Shown piece by piece: positions 19,353-28,906 of a stretch of DNA of 64,000 nucleotides. Under the pieces are notes generated by a model, which worked only from the letters and a program-made list of their open reading frames with translations, had not been told where the DNA came from and did not search any database. The position numbers and the translations under genes were made by a program. The first letter of the stretch is position 1, and each line of letters opens with the position of its first letter. The stretch is from an uncultured Roseobacter sp. (GTDB lineage Bacteria; Pseudomonadota; Alphaproteobacteria; Rhodobacterales; Rhodobacteraceae), in contig NZ_CANMNK010000006.1 of NCBI RefSeq assembly GCF_947499265.1, forward strand, positions 186,001-250,000, given 5' to 3'.

Positions 19353-20149
19353 AGCAAACCTGGCCTGAATTTACGATCAACTTCATCTGTCATGATGAGA
19401 TCGAGATCCTGCGCGAAACGCTGCCGCACAATCTGGCGCAGCTCTGTGCGGGAACAAAACGCGGTTATGACGTCATCCTGACCGTTGACGGCGTCGAGGC
19501 GGCGCCGCGCGACGATTTCCTACGATTGGCAGAGACGCATGGCGTCGACGAGGTCAGGCTCCGCAAGCGGCGGTCCAATTGCGCGTCCGGCGACGGGGCG
19601 AACAACGGCCATCTGCATGCTTTCAGCGATAAAACCCGGTATCTTTTGACCATAGAGGCCGATATCGCCTTTTTCCGAACCGATCCTGATTTCGACCCGC
19701 TTGACGCCTTTGTGCAGTTTTTCGAGCGCCACCCCAAGCGCCCGTTGATCCACCAGATGGACGATCATGACTGCTGGGTCTGGAAGCTTGAAAAAGCGGC
19801 AAAGGATGTTGAGGCCGGGGTCTGGTCGGTCAACCGGGTCGCGTCGCATTTCCTTGTCTATGACACCCTTGGTGCGCGGCAGGTAAAGGGATTTCCCGAT
19901 CTTGGTGTCTATCATGATAGCCAGACCGCCTGGTTCAACTTCGAAGATGAGTTGTCACAGCTCTTTGCTGAACCGGCGGGGCCCGGCATCGCTTTTCCGA
20001 CAGACTGGCCAATGCGGGTCTATCATTGCGACCGAAAGCTGCAGGAAGGCAGCGCACATTACTGCAAGTCAGCCGACGTAAAGCTCGAGGTTTTTGAGCA
20101 GCGCGTCAAAGAGGTGGCCGCCCTGACCCGGCGACCGGCGGCTGAATGA
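19346..20149 (+). CDS. GT-A/GT2-like glycosyltransferase-related protein
   Basis: Starts with FTINFICHDEIEILRETLPHNLAQL; ILTVDGV and LLTIEADIAFF (DxD-like acidic motif); overlaps the decarboxylase stop. Confidence 0.5.
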   Translation: MVKQTWPEFTINFICHDEIEILRETLPHNLAQLCAGTKRGYDVILTVDGVEAAPRDDFLRLAETHGVDEVRLRKRRSNCASGDGANNGHLHAFSDKTRYLLTIEADIAFFRTDPDFDPLDAFVQFFERHPKRPLIHQMDDHDCWVWKLEKAAKDVEAGVWSVNRVASHFLVYDTLGARQVKGFPDLGVYHDSQTAWFNFEDELSQLFAEPAGPGIAFPTDWPMRVYHCDRKLQEGSAHYCKSADVKLEVFEQRVKEVAALTRRPAAE

Positions 20150-20215
20150 GCGCCCGGATTTTCCCGACGCTCCGGGTTGCCGAGGGTGTTGCCCGATCCC
20201 GGGAGGCACGCTGAG

Positions 20216-21145
20216 ATGCGGGTTTTGCTGATCGGCGGCACGGGCTTTGTCGGGTCCCACGTTACCGACCGGTTCCGCGCGGCGGACCATGATGTCGTTG
20301 TTCTGGCGCGGTCTCCGAACCGGTTCAGCCCTCCACATGACGATGTGACCTATCACTCCGGGGATATGGCAGATGCCGAGACCTGTGATCAGGCTTTGAG
20401 CGGCGTTTCATGTGTGATCCATATGGCCGGTTCGACAGTGCCGGGAACCTCGGATCAGGACCCGGAGGCCGACATTCGGAACAACCTGTTGTCGCTGTTC
20501 GCTCTGCTGAAACGGATGAGACATCACCATGTGCGGAAGATGGTATATCTGTCCTCGGGTGGTGCGATCTATCAAGACAAACGCGGTGGGCCGAGCAGCG
20601 AGGCGGACCCGCTGGGCCCCCTGACATCCTACGGCGTAGTCAAGCTCGCGGTGGAAAATTATCTGCAGATCGAGGCCCGGCGCCATGGGCTGAATACCGT
20701 GATCCTGCGCCCGTCTAACCTATATGGGCCGCGTCAGGGGCGGGTGGGCGTGCAAGGCCTTATCGGCACATTGCTTTGGCGCGTTGCCCACGATCAACCC
20801 ATCGAAATCTGGGGTGACGGCGAGATTCGCAGAGATTATCTGCATGTGCGCGACATCGCAGAGCTCTGCCTCCGGACTGTAGAGGCACAGGAAACCGGTA
20901 TCTTCAATGTGGGAAGCGGCCTGTCGCATAGCGTGTCGGACATCATTGCAAAGGTGCGCCGTATTTCCGGGCGGAATTTCGATCTGATCCACAAGCCCGC
21001 ACGCGCGGCGGATATCAAAACCAACGTTCTCTGCTGCGCCGCTGCTCGGGAGGTCTTTCGCTGGAGTCCGGCGATTGACCTGGACGAAGGCATCGCGGAC
21101 ACGTGGAACTGGGTGCTTGGCAACAGCCGCGCAGCGCTGATCTGA
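20216..21145 (+). CDS. NAD-dependent epimerase/dehydratase (extended SDR)
   Basis: MRVLLIGGTGFVGSHV Rossmann motif; YLSSGGAIY ... SYGVVKLAVENY; LRPSNLYGPRQG. Confidence 0.92.
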   Translation: MRVLLIGGTGFVGSHVTDRFRAADHDVVVLARSPNRFSPPHDDVTYHSGDMADAETCDQALSGVSCVIHMAGSTVPGTSDQDPEADIRNNLLSLFALLKRMRHHHVRKMVYLSSGGAIYQDKRGGPSSEADPLGPLTSYGVVKLAVENYLQIEARRHGLNTVILRPSNLYGPRQGRVGVQGLIGTLLWRVAHDQPIEIWGDGEIRRDYLHVRDIAELCLRTVEAQETGIFNVGSGLSHSVSDIIAKVRRISGRNFDLIHKPARAADIKTNVLCCAAAREVFRWSPAIDLDEGIADTWNWVLGNSRAALI

Positions 21146-21232
21146 CACCCTTTGCGCGGGTGAGGACCGTGTTTTGCGACACCGAGATGCACTTGCCGAT
21201 GCGGACCGCGTCGACCGTATCCACACGCCCTG

Positions 21233-22552
21233 CTATGCAATCCCCAGCGCCTGGCTGACTTCCCACAGGATTTTTCGGCCCGCGGCGATCTCCCTGTCAT
21301 GCGATTCATCCTGATAAGACCGCAGTTCATGTAGGCAAAGCGAAAGCGCGCGCAGGTAGTCGCATAGCGCATGAAGTTCCATGTCTTCCAGACATTGCCG
21401 TACGACGCCCTCCCATGCAGTCAATAGGGCTGACAGCTTTTCCAGATCTTTACCGTGACCTGCCCCGACAGCATCGGATATGTCATCAGGCGCTCGGCCG
21501 CACAGGTGATCGAGACGGGCCAAAAACGCATTCGCTGCTGACACGGTCTGGGGCGAGACATCAAGGTCGATAGGTTGCCCCGGAGGGCGGGACAGCAGCA
21601 GCCATCGCAACTGCCGTGGCGTGAAGCATAACTTTATCCGGTCTGCTTTTTCCGGTGTCAGGTGTTCTGATACCGGATCCATCACATGGATTTTTGCCAG
21701 ATCGATCTTGTCCTGACCGAATGCCCGGATGCAGGCGAGAATGCGGTCGACATATGCGGCATAGTCCGCCCGGAAAATGGTCACCAGTCCGTTGAAGCCG
21801 CGGTCCACCTTGTTCTTATGATAAAGCACGTCGCTCATGAAATACGTCCACGTCCCCATGGCGGTCGTGAGCGGACGATCCTCCGTGTCGCCAAAACGAC
21901 GCGTGGCAAAAAGCGTCCGCGGTGGCTGTGTCGGTTCGGCCCCCGGGGCGTTCTCGACGGTGTAGGCGAGGCCGCGGTCCACAAGCTGACGCAGCATGTC
22001 GTCCGGGCGCGGTGGGACCATCACCTGGCTCTCGTGGGTGAACACGTCGATTGTGATGCCGAAGTCGTGAAATTGTTTGCGGATGCTGGCCAGAGAAAAA
22101 TCAACGGTGATCGCGCGGAGTTTGGGCAGCCAGACGGCTTCGGGCTGCTGGTCAAAATCGCCGCTGTGCTGGTCCTGAATGTGCCGGATCAATTCGGATG
22201 TGAACCTTGAAACCTCGACATGGGCAAGGTCTTCGCCGCCTGCCTTTTGAGCACACAGAAGCGCATAGACAGAACGGGCGAAGGCGTCCGCCTGCAGCCC
22301 TGAATCGTTGACGTAGAATTCGCGCGTTACCGACCAACCGCAGCGCGCAAGAATATTGGACAGCGCATCACCCGTGATCGCCGCGACGATGTCCTGAAAA
22401 TCCAAATCCCGATTGGGATCGGCTGAAACGAATTCGACATTTGCGAGGGCTTTACCGGTCGCGACTTGCGGCCAGATCTCTGCGTGTTCGGTCAGATCGA
22501 TCATCCGGTGGTTTTCGATCGGAACTTTTGCGGTGATCCTGCGCCGCCGCAC
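21233..22552 (-). CDS. Degenerate ArgRS-like paralog, HIGH and KMSKS motifs not recognisable
   Basis: ANVEFVSADPNRDLDFQDIVAAITGDALSNILARCGWSVTREFYVNDSGLQADAFARSVYALL aligns with alphaproteobacterial ArgRS (VNVEFVSANPTGPMHVGHxRGAVxGDALAxLLxxxGxxVTREYYINDxGxQVDxLARS) but lacks HVGH; KMSK region reads HVMDPVSEHLTPEKADRIKL. Confidence 0.8.
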   Translation of the reverse strand: MRRRRITAKVPIENHRMIDLTEHAEIWPQVATGKALANVEFVSADPNRDLDFQDIVAAITGDALSNILARCGWSVTREFYVNDSGLQADAFARSVYALLCAQKAGGEDLAHVEVSRFTSELIRHIQDQHSGDFDQQPEAVWLPKLRAITVDFSLASIRKQFHDFGITIDVFTHESQVMVPPRPDDMLRQLVDRGLAYTVENAPGAEPTQPPRTLFATRRFGDTEDRPLTTAMGTWTYFMSDVLYHKNKVDRGFNGLVTIFRADYAAYVDRILACIRAFGQDKIDLAKIHVMDPVSEHLTPEKADRIKLCFTPRQLRWLLLSRPPGQPIDLDVSPQTVSAANAFLARLDHLCGRAPDDISDAVGAGHGKDLEKLSALLTAWEGVVRQCLEDMELHALCDYLRALSLCLHELRSYQDESHDREIAAGRKILWEVSQALGIA

Positions 22553-22972
22553 CGCACCCTGCGTCGATTGAAATGGATCGGGTTGATCATGAACGCTCCA
22601 AAGTCATCCTGTCGCTGGTGTTTTGCCATATCACAGCATTTGCGGAGGGGAATACCAGACCCGAAAACCTCATACAACATAGCGCGGCATGCGCGGCCGG
22701 GACCGTTTGTTGATGCTTACTCCAAAGAAGACTATGCCCGCAAAATGCAATCCGAAGGCGATCTGAGTGGTCTTTCTGGCCAAGAGACAATTCAAAGAGG
22801 CGATACAGACCCAAATTCACCGACTTTTCCGGAAGGATGCTGCGGTAAGTCTCCGAGCGCATCTTGGGTTTGGTGAGTGGGCCACACCCCGGTGGTTTGG
22901 GTCATTGGTGCCGTGTCCTACACGCCAACTCTTTTGACTTGCTTTGCCTGCGGGCCCGGTCGATAGGGTGAT

Positions 22973-24178
22973 ATGTTCAAGAACCGGGCCATTGTTTTCA
23001 TTCTCATAACGCTGATGATCGATGCCATCGGTATCGGCATCGTGTTCCCCATCATGCCGGATTTGATGGACCGCGTGGGCGCGGGTGACACCGGGCAGGG
23101 CGCATTCTGGGGTGGGTTGCTGATGGCAGCCTACGCAGGAGCCTTGTTCCTGTGCGGCCCTATTGTCGGAAGCATTTCGGATGCGGTTGGACGCAGGCCA
23201 ATACTGATTGCGGCGCTCGTCATGCTGGCATTGGATTATGTGGTCATGGCTTTGGCGGACAGTTTCTGGCTGCTCCTTCTCGGAAGGACACTCGCCGGTC
23301 TTGCAGGAGCGACCTACATTACCGCGACGGCCTATATTGCGGACATATCCTCCCCGCAAGAAAAAGCCGCGAATTTTGGTCTCATCGGGGCAGCATTCGG
23401 GATCGGCTTTGTCCTGGGCCCCGCCGTGGGCGGTATTGCGGCTGAAATAAGCATTGCGGCGCCCTTCTGGATTGCCGCGATCTTGTCGGCGGGCAACGCT
23501 CTGTTTGGATATTTCGTGCTGCCCGAGAGCCTGCCTCCGGACAAACGTCGCCCGTTTGGCAAGCGCGACCTCAACCCGTTCAAATCGATCTTGGATGCTT
23601 TCCGATTGCCGGGTCTTGCCGTACCACTGCTGTGCATTTTCATCTTCGAGTTTGCCAACATGGTCTACCCAACGCTCTGGGCTTTCTGGACCCGTGAAGT
23701 GTTCGATTGGCCGACCCTTTATATCGGGCTGTCGCTGGCAGCTTACGGTGTGTTGTTGGCATTGGTGCAAGGAGGGCTGATGCCGATCTTTATCAGGTGG
23801 ATCGGAGATTATCGTACGCTCATGCTGGGGATGATATCGGCGCTGATTGGTATGATCGGGTTCGGCTTTACAGGGTCGATTGCGGCTCTGGTCGTCTTCC
23901 TGATGCTTGCGGCGTTGTCTGATCTTGTGCCTGCGCTGATGACAGCCATGGCGTCAAACCAGGCGGATGAAGACCGGCAAGGCGTTGTACAGGGCGTCAT
24001 TGCGTCGCTGTCATCCGTTGCCGCAATCTTGTCGCCTCTGGTAATGACCTGGCTGTTTCAGAAATCCGTCGATGTGGAGGGTATCTATTTGCCGGGCGCG
24101 CCTTTTCTTTTTGCGGCCTTTCTCGTTTTCGCGATGATCCCTTTGGTGATCCGCCTGCGTGGGCATGCCGCCGTCTAG
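22973..24178 (+). CDS. MFS transporter, TetA-like drug efflux
   Basis: 12-TM profile; FILITLMIDAIGIGIVFPIMPDL, GSISDAVGRRPILI, LGRTLAGLAGATYITATAYIADI. Confidence 0.9.
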   Translation: MFKNRAIVFILITLMIDAIGIGIVFPIMPDLMDRVGAGDTGQGAFWGGLLMAAYAGALFLCGPIVGSISDAVGRRPILIAALVMLALDYVVMALADSFWLLLLGRTLAGLAGATYITATAYIADISSPQEKAANFGLIGAAFGIGFVLGPAVGGIAAEISIAAPFWIAAILSAGNALFGYFVLPESLPPDKRRPFGKRDLNPFKSILDAFRLPGLAVPLLCIFIFEFANMVYPTLWAFWTREVFDWPTLYIGLSLAAYGVLLALVQGGLMPIFIRWIGDYRTLMLGMISALIGMIGFGFTGSIAALVVFLMLAALSDLVPALMTAMASNQADEDRQGVVQGVIASLSSVAAILSPLVMTWLFQKSVDVEGIYLPGAPFLFAAFLVFAMIPLVIRLRGHAAV

Positions 24179-24492
24179 GATCGATTTGGCGAAACAACCT
24201 GCCCACTTGCTGAAGCTTCGGAACCAACGATGCTGGAGCTGCCATCAACACTTGGGTGTAGATGGCGGCAGTGTCGCAACCACTTTTGTGTATCAGGGGC
24301 CGTCAGTATGGTTGTGTGTCCGGCCTTTTTGCGCCGTTGCAAATTGCACCTGGCTTTGATGGACGCCCCAATCAAATCTCAGTCGCCCTGGTGAACCACT
24401 TTGGCAGCATAGGACAGGCTTCATTCAATAGGGCTCGGATCATTTTCGCAATCTGTATGGCCTGCCGACTCCTTAGAACACACCGACGTTAG

Positions 24493-25233
24493 CTATTCGT
24501 CTTTGTCCATTCGAAGGATAATCTCCGGGCTGTTTGCCCGAAAGGCAGCACCCGTCCAGTCTCCGCAAACCGAACCAATGCGAAGTCCGCCTGCGCGTCC
24601 GAGGTCTTCAATGCGATCCAACGTCAGAAAGCGAAGGGTGCTGAACGACGACAGAGGATGATCTTTGTCGCTGAACTCATATGTCTCTTTGAACGAGACG
24701 TATTCGCCATCGACGTTCAAGACCTCCTGTACGACCTTTAAAGATCGACCCCCGCCGAGCGCCATCGGAGGTCTTGCTTTCTTAGGTGTCCAGCGGGTCC
24801 ATGCCTTGGCGGCGGGATTGCGTGTTTCAAACCAAAACGATGCTCCGGCGTTGAGGCGCGCGGCCACCGCCTTGAAGAGCGCAATGATATCATCGTCTTC
24901 CAAGAGACATTGAAATGCATGCCCTGTCATGATGCCAACATCGAAGCGCGGTTCGGGCGCTAAATCCGAAACATATCCCGTGACCCATCTCACATGCTGC
25001 GCCGCATCTTTCGCGCGCGCTGCGGCAATCATTTGTGGCGCGGGATCAACGGCCGTCACGGAATACCCACGTTTCGACAGCTCAAGAGCAAATGTTCCAG
25101 TGCCACATCCAATGTCGAGAACAGTGCAAGGCTGACTTGGAAATTGGCTGAGATAGAAATCAAAGTCATCGCGTGAAGCATTCAATGCATCGTAGACTTC
25201 TACAAGCGCACGATTTTCGTAGAGCTGGTCCAT
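24493..25233 (-). CDS. Class I SAM-dependent methyltransferase
   Basis: VLDIGCGTGTFALELSKRGYSVTAVDPAPQMI motif I. Confidence 0.9.
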   Translation of the reverse strand: MDQLYENRALVEVYDALNASRDDFDFYLSQFPSQPCTVLDIGCGTGTFALELSKRGYSVTAVDPAPQMIAAARAKDAAQHVRWVTGYVSDLAPEPRFDVGIMTGHAFQCLLEDDDIIALFKAVAARLNAGASFWFETRNPAAKAWTRWTPKKARPPMALGGGRSLKVVQEVLNVDGEYVSFKETYEFSDKDHPLSSFSTLRFLTLDRIEDLGRAGGLRIGSVCGDWTGAAFRANSPEIILRMDKDE

Positions 25234-25458
25234 GCGTCCTTATGTAACTGATCTTGAGCAGGGGCAAACAGCGTTTCGGCAGGGTTGCCTGCCAAGAAAA
25301 CACCACGGCTGATATGCGACGCGACGTCCAACCTCTTATCGTGAACCTATCAACTGTGAACTGCGCCGCGATCAGTCGAAAAGTCGCGCGTAAGACCTGC
25401 GAAATGCCGGAAAACCAGATTAATTTCTTCTTTCAACATCCGGCACTGAAAGTCCAAC

Positions 25459-25959
25459 TCAGGTTAAGGCATCAGTCCTCTCGGAACTGATGTCCGCGTT
25501 GGGTCTTTCCCGCTTCGCGCGGCGTGCCCGCGGGGTCCGCCCGCCGAGCGCATCACGCAGGTCATGAGCAAGATCGGCAAGCGCTGCGGCTTTCTCGGCC
25601 CCAACCGCCTGCTGCACAATACCGTCAACCGCATGCCAGGCCGCGCGCACGTCCTTGAGAAGCCGGATTCCGCTGTCTGACAGTCGCAGGATGTTGCTGC
25701 GTCGCTCGTTCGGATCCTGGCGCCGCTCGATGACCCCAGCAGCCAGGAGGCGCATTGTCATGGTGCTCATGCTGGCGGCTGTGATGTTGCACTCTTCCGC
25801 CAATTCGACCTGCGACGATGGCCCCATGCGATCGAGCGCGTCGAGAACGCGGGCCTGGCCGGGGCCGAGACCCAGAGGGCGCAGTTCGCGGCGTACCGCA
25901 TCTTCGACCAAAGCGGCGGAATGCAGCAGGAAATGGAGATTGGCTTCTTTGCGGGACAT
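25459..25959 (-). CDS. MarR-family transcriptional regulator
   Basis: LGPGQARVLDALDRMGPSSQVELAEECNITAASMSTMTMRLLAAGVIERRQDPNERRSNILRLSDSG. Confidence 0.88.
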   Translation of the reverse strand: MSRKEANLHFLLHSAALVEDAVRRELRPLGLGPGQARVLDALDRMGPSSQVELAEECNITAASMSTMTMRLLAAGVIERRQDPNERRSNILRLSDSGIRLLKDVRAAWHAVDGIVQQAVGAEKAAALADLAHDLRDALGGRTPRARRAKRERPNADISSERTDALT

Positions 25960-26010
25960 AAAAATGTTAGTAAGCTAACTTAGAATCGCAGGCAAGCACA
26001 AAGCAGAAAC

Positions 26011-27033
26011 ATGATGATATTCGAGGTATACCCGAGGCTTGGCACACGAAGCCTGGCTAAATACGGTCTCTTTCTCGCGTTGGTTTGCCTGTCTTCGGCC
26101 GCCATTCCGGAAGACAGCGATGCCCGTTTGGAGAGAATTGCGCAGGTCTTTGCCGACGCTACGATCATATCCGGCCCGACGCGTGTTGAGTGCACGCTGA
26201 GTGGCGGGACGGAAACGACCTGTTTCTCCATTACCGTTTCAGATGACCCCAAGACATACACCCCGGGCCCCTGGTGCCCCCGCAGCATCGAGGATGCTGC
26301 TGACGCGGGGGGTATCTGGTTGCACGACGGCAAAGTTCACGATGTCGATGGCAGCTTCATCGAAGGCCTGGCCGAGTTCTACGGCGATACCAAGTGGCAG
26401 CTCTTCGACCCTGAGACCGGGGCGGTCCGTTTCACCGGGACGCTCGCGGCCTGCGAAGCAGCGGCGCGCCCGGATGTCGATCCGGATTATCAGAATCATT
26501 GTGTCGAATGCCTGCCGGAATACGTGCCGGATGAGGCTACGACCACCTATGTCATACCGCTTGAGCCCGGAGCACCCGAGGGTGCGTTTTCGACGCGAAT
26601 GTCTGGATCGGGCGTTGCCTATAACGGCGTGCGCTTGGATGGCCCGGCGCCTTTGGACGCGATCCTAGGTGCCTACACGCTCGCCCCATTCGATGATTGT
26701 GGCGGCCACGTGAACCTACACGTGGGGTATCACTACCACGCGGTCACCGATTGTCTGAACGATGGTCCCGCAGCGAGCCTGCCTGCGCATGGCGCCCAGG
26801 TCGGGATCGCGATGGATGGCCATCCGATCGTCACGCATCTTATGGCCGATGGGTCGGAGCCAGCTGATTTGGACCGCTGCAATGGTCATGTCAGTGAGGA
26901 CGGTACCTATCACTACCATGCGGGCGCGGCCGGATCGAATGCCATTCTGGGATGCCTGCGGTCGGAAGCGGGCTGCACTCTGAACGATCCTGATGCCATC
27001 TGCGACGCCACCGCGCGCCGCCCGCGTCCCTAG
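26011..27033 (+). CDS. Secreted YHYH-domain protein
   Basis: Repeated HVGYHYHAVTDC and DGTYHYHAGAAG motifs; AHGAQVGIAMDGHPI. Confidence 0.8.
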   Translation: MMIFEVYPRLGTRSLAKYGLFLALVCLSSAAIPEDSDARLERIAQVFADATIISGPTRVECTLSGGTETTCFSITVSDDPKTYTPGPWCPRSIEDAADAGGIWLHDGKVHDVDGSFIEGLAEFYGDTKWQLFDPETGAVRFTGTLAACEAAARPDVDPDYQNHCVECLPEYVPDEATTTYVIPLEPGAPEGAFSTRMSGSGVAYNGVRLDGPAPLDAILGAYTLAPFDDCGGHVNLHVGYHYHAVTDCLNDGPAASLPAHGAQVGIAMDGHPIVTHLMADGSEPADLDRCNGHVSEDGTYHYHAGAAGSNAILGCLRSEAGCTLNDPDAICDATARRPRP

Positions 27034-27051
27034 CAGAGGCGACCCGCGCAT

Positions 27052-27267
27052 ATGCAATACGATTTCATCTCCCGCCTGAACCACTGGATCATCGCGATCA
27101 CCATGATCGGAATGCTGCTCTTTGGTCTCTGCCTTGCATATGGTGGGCTGGAGCGTGAGGCGCGGGGCCCGCTGATCGAGATCCAACGGTCGGTCGGCAT
27201 TCTGGTTCTGATCTATGGTGCCTGGCGGGTCGCTTGGCGCATGATTTCGGGGCGATCACCGCCTTGA
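27052..27267 (+). pseudogene. Cytochrome b561-like N-terminal fragment, truncated
   Basis: YDFISRLNHWIIAITMIGMLLFGLCLAYGGLE...IQRSVGILVLIYGAWRVAWR resembles a b561 N-terminus; the ORF ends after 71 aa with no obvious continuation. Confidence 0.6.
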
Positions 27268-27432
27268 GACGGGGCACTGCCGAACATCTTGGCGGCGCCG
27301 GTCGGACAGTGAATAATCGATCTGTGGCCAGCGTTTATCCACAAAGACGCTACTGATCCCGCCACAGCTTAACCACTAACCGAGAGAATCCATTAATCCA
27401 GCAACGACAACCAGATATCAGGGAGAATTGCG

Positions 27433-28320
27433 ATGAACCGCATGACAGCCAAAGATTTCGACCAAGAACTCTTGGATCTTTACGATTTTTACGCCCATGG
27501 AAAGATCACCAAGCGCGAGTTTCTGGACCGCGCTGGCAAGTTTGCCGTTGGCGGTGTGACAGCTGCGGCTTTGCTCAATATGCTCAGTCCGAATTATGCG
27601 ATGGCCGAACAGGTCTCGTTCAATGATCCCGACATTCACGCCGACTACGTCATGTATCCGTCGCCCAATGGCACGGGGGATGTCCGTGGCTATTTGGTGC
27701 GCCCTGCGGAGGTCGAGGGGCCGCTGCCGGCGGTTCTGGTCATTCACGAAAACCGGGGCCTGAACCCGTACATCGAAGATGTTGCGCGCCGTCTGGCGAA
27801 GGCGGGTTTCATGGCGCTGGCCCCGGATGGGCTGACGTCCGTTGGCGGTTATCCGGGCAATGATGCGGACGGTCGCGAGCTGCAGCGGACGGTTGACGGC
27901 GTCGCACTGATGAATGACTTCTTCGCGGGGTTCGAACACCTCCTGACGCGCGCGGATAGCACGGGCCGCGTTGGCGCGGTTGGCTTTTGCTATGGCGGCG
28001 GCGTGGTCGGCGCCATCGCTGTCGCATACCCGGAACTGGCCGCAGGTGTCCCTTTCTATGGGCGGCAGCCTGCAACGGAAGACGTACCCAAAATCGAGGC
28101 CCCGTTGCTGATCCAGATGGGGGAGCTTGATGAGCGCATCAACGCGGGTTGGCCTGATTTTGAGGCAGCGTTGCAAGCGAACGACAAGGTGTATGAGGCC
28201 TACATCTATGAGGGTGCAAACCACGGATTCCACAACGACAGCACGCCGCGCTACGACGAAGCCAAGGCCGAGCTGGCCTGGGAACGGACGGTCGGCTGGT
28301 TCAATACCTATCTGTCCTAG
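27433..28320 (+). CDS. Dienelactone hydrolase family protein, likely exported
   Basis: PAVLVIHENRGLNPYIEDVARRLAKAGFMALAPD; GFCYGGGVVGAIA nucleophile elbow; GANHGFHNDSTPRYDE. Confidence 0.92.
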   Translation: MNRMTAKDFDQELLDLYDFYAHGKITKREFLDRAGKFAVGGVTAAALLNMLSPNYAMAEQVSFNDPDIHADYVMYPSPNGTGDVRGYLVRPAEVEGPLPAVLVIHENRGLNPYIEDVARRLAKAGFMALAPDGLTSVGGYPGNDADGRELQRTVDGVALMNDFFAGFEHLLTRADSTGRVGAVGFCYGGGVVGAIAVAYPELAAGVPFYGRQPATEDVPKIEAPLLIQMGELDERINAGWPDFEAALQANDKVYEAYIYEGANHGFHNDSTPRYDEAKAELAWERTVGWFNTYLS

Positions 28321-28443
28321 GGTCAGCGCGGCATTTGGGCGGCCGCCATGGCGGACCGTTTCATCGCATGTGCTGATCCGCCTTGCGGTTGCGGCTGCCC
28401 AGATTTGCGCCATCTCGCCCGCGTCGGCACAGGAGGTCACCCG

Positions 28444-28905
28444 ATGCATCGCGCTGCGGTCATCGTTTCCGTGCTCTTGATGACCAGCACTGTCGTCACT
28501 CCACAGGACATCCGTGGCGCTGATGATCTCCCCACCCAAGGGGATTTCGAAGCCGCCCTTGCCGCGGCAAGAAAAGTTGTCCCCGAAAGCTTGATTATTG
28601 ACGCCCGTCTGATCGAGCGTGGCGGCAGCCTCACCTACGAAATTCTGTTCATGGGCGCCGACGGTGAGTTGCACACGGTGCAGGTCGATGCGGCGCAGTC
28701 GCAAATCGTGAACCACTTCGACTCCGGTGAACCTGGCGCTTTGGAGCGCGACGAGGGTCGGAGAGAGAGACCTGCGCCTGAGGGTAAACGCGACGACCCG
28801 CACCCCTCACACGGACCAGGTCCTGACAAAGGGGAGAGGCGCGGTGGTTCCGGGTCGCAGGGCGACGGGCCACGCGGCGATGGGCCTCGCGGTAAGGGGA
28901 ACTGA
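28444..28905 (+). CDS. PepSY-like secreted protein with charged, low-complexity C-terminus
   Basis: Signal peptide; FEAALAAARKVVPESLIIDARLIERGGSLTYEILFMGADGELHTVQVDA; SD AGGAGG before the ATG. Confidence 0.65.
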   Translation: MHRAAVIVSVLLMTSTVVTPQDIRGADDLPTQGDFEAALAAARKVVPESLIIDARLIERGGSLTYEILFMGADGELHTVQVDAAQSQIVNHFDSGEPGALERDEGRRERPAPEGKRDDPHPSHGPGPDKGERRGGSGSQGDGPRGDGPRGKGN

Positions 28906-28906
28906 C

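Noticed and set aside
27418-28803. 461-aa minus-strand ORF
   Set aside because: Antisense to the well-supported dienelactone hydrolase and PepSY genes; Arg-rich shadow-ORF composition.
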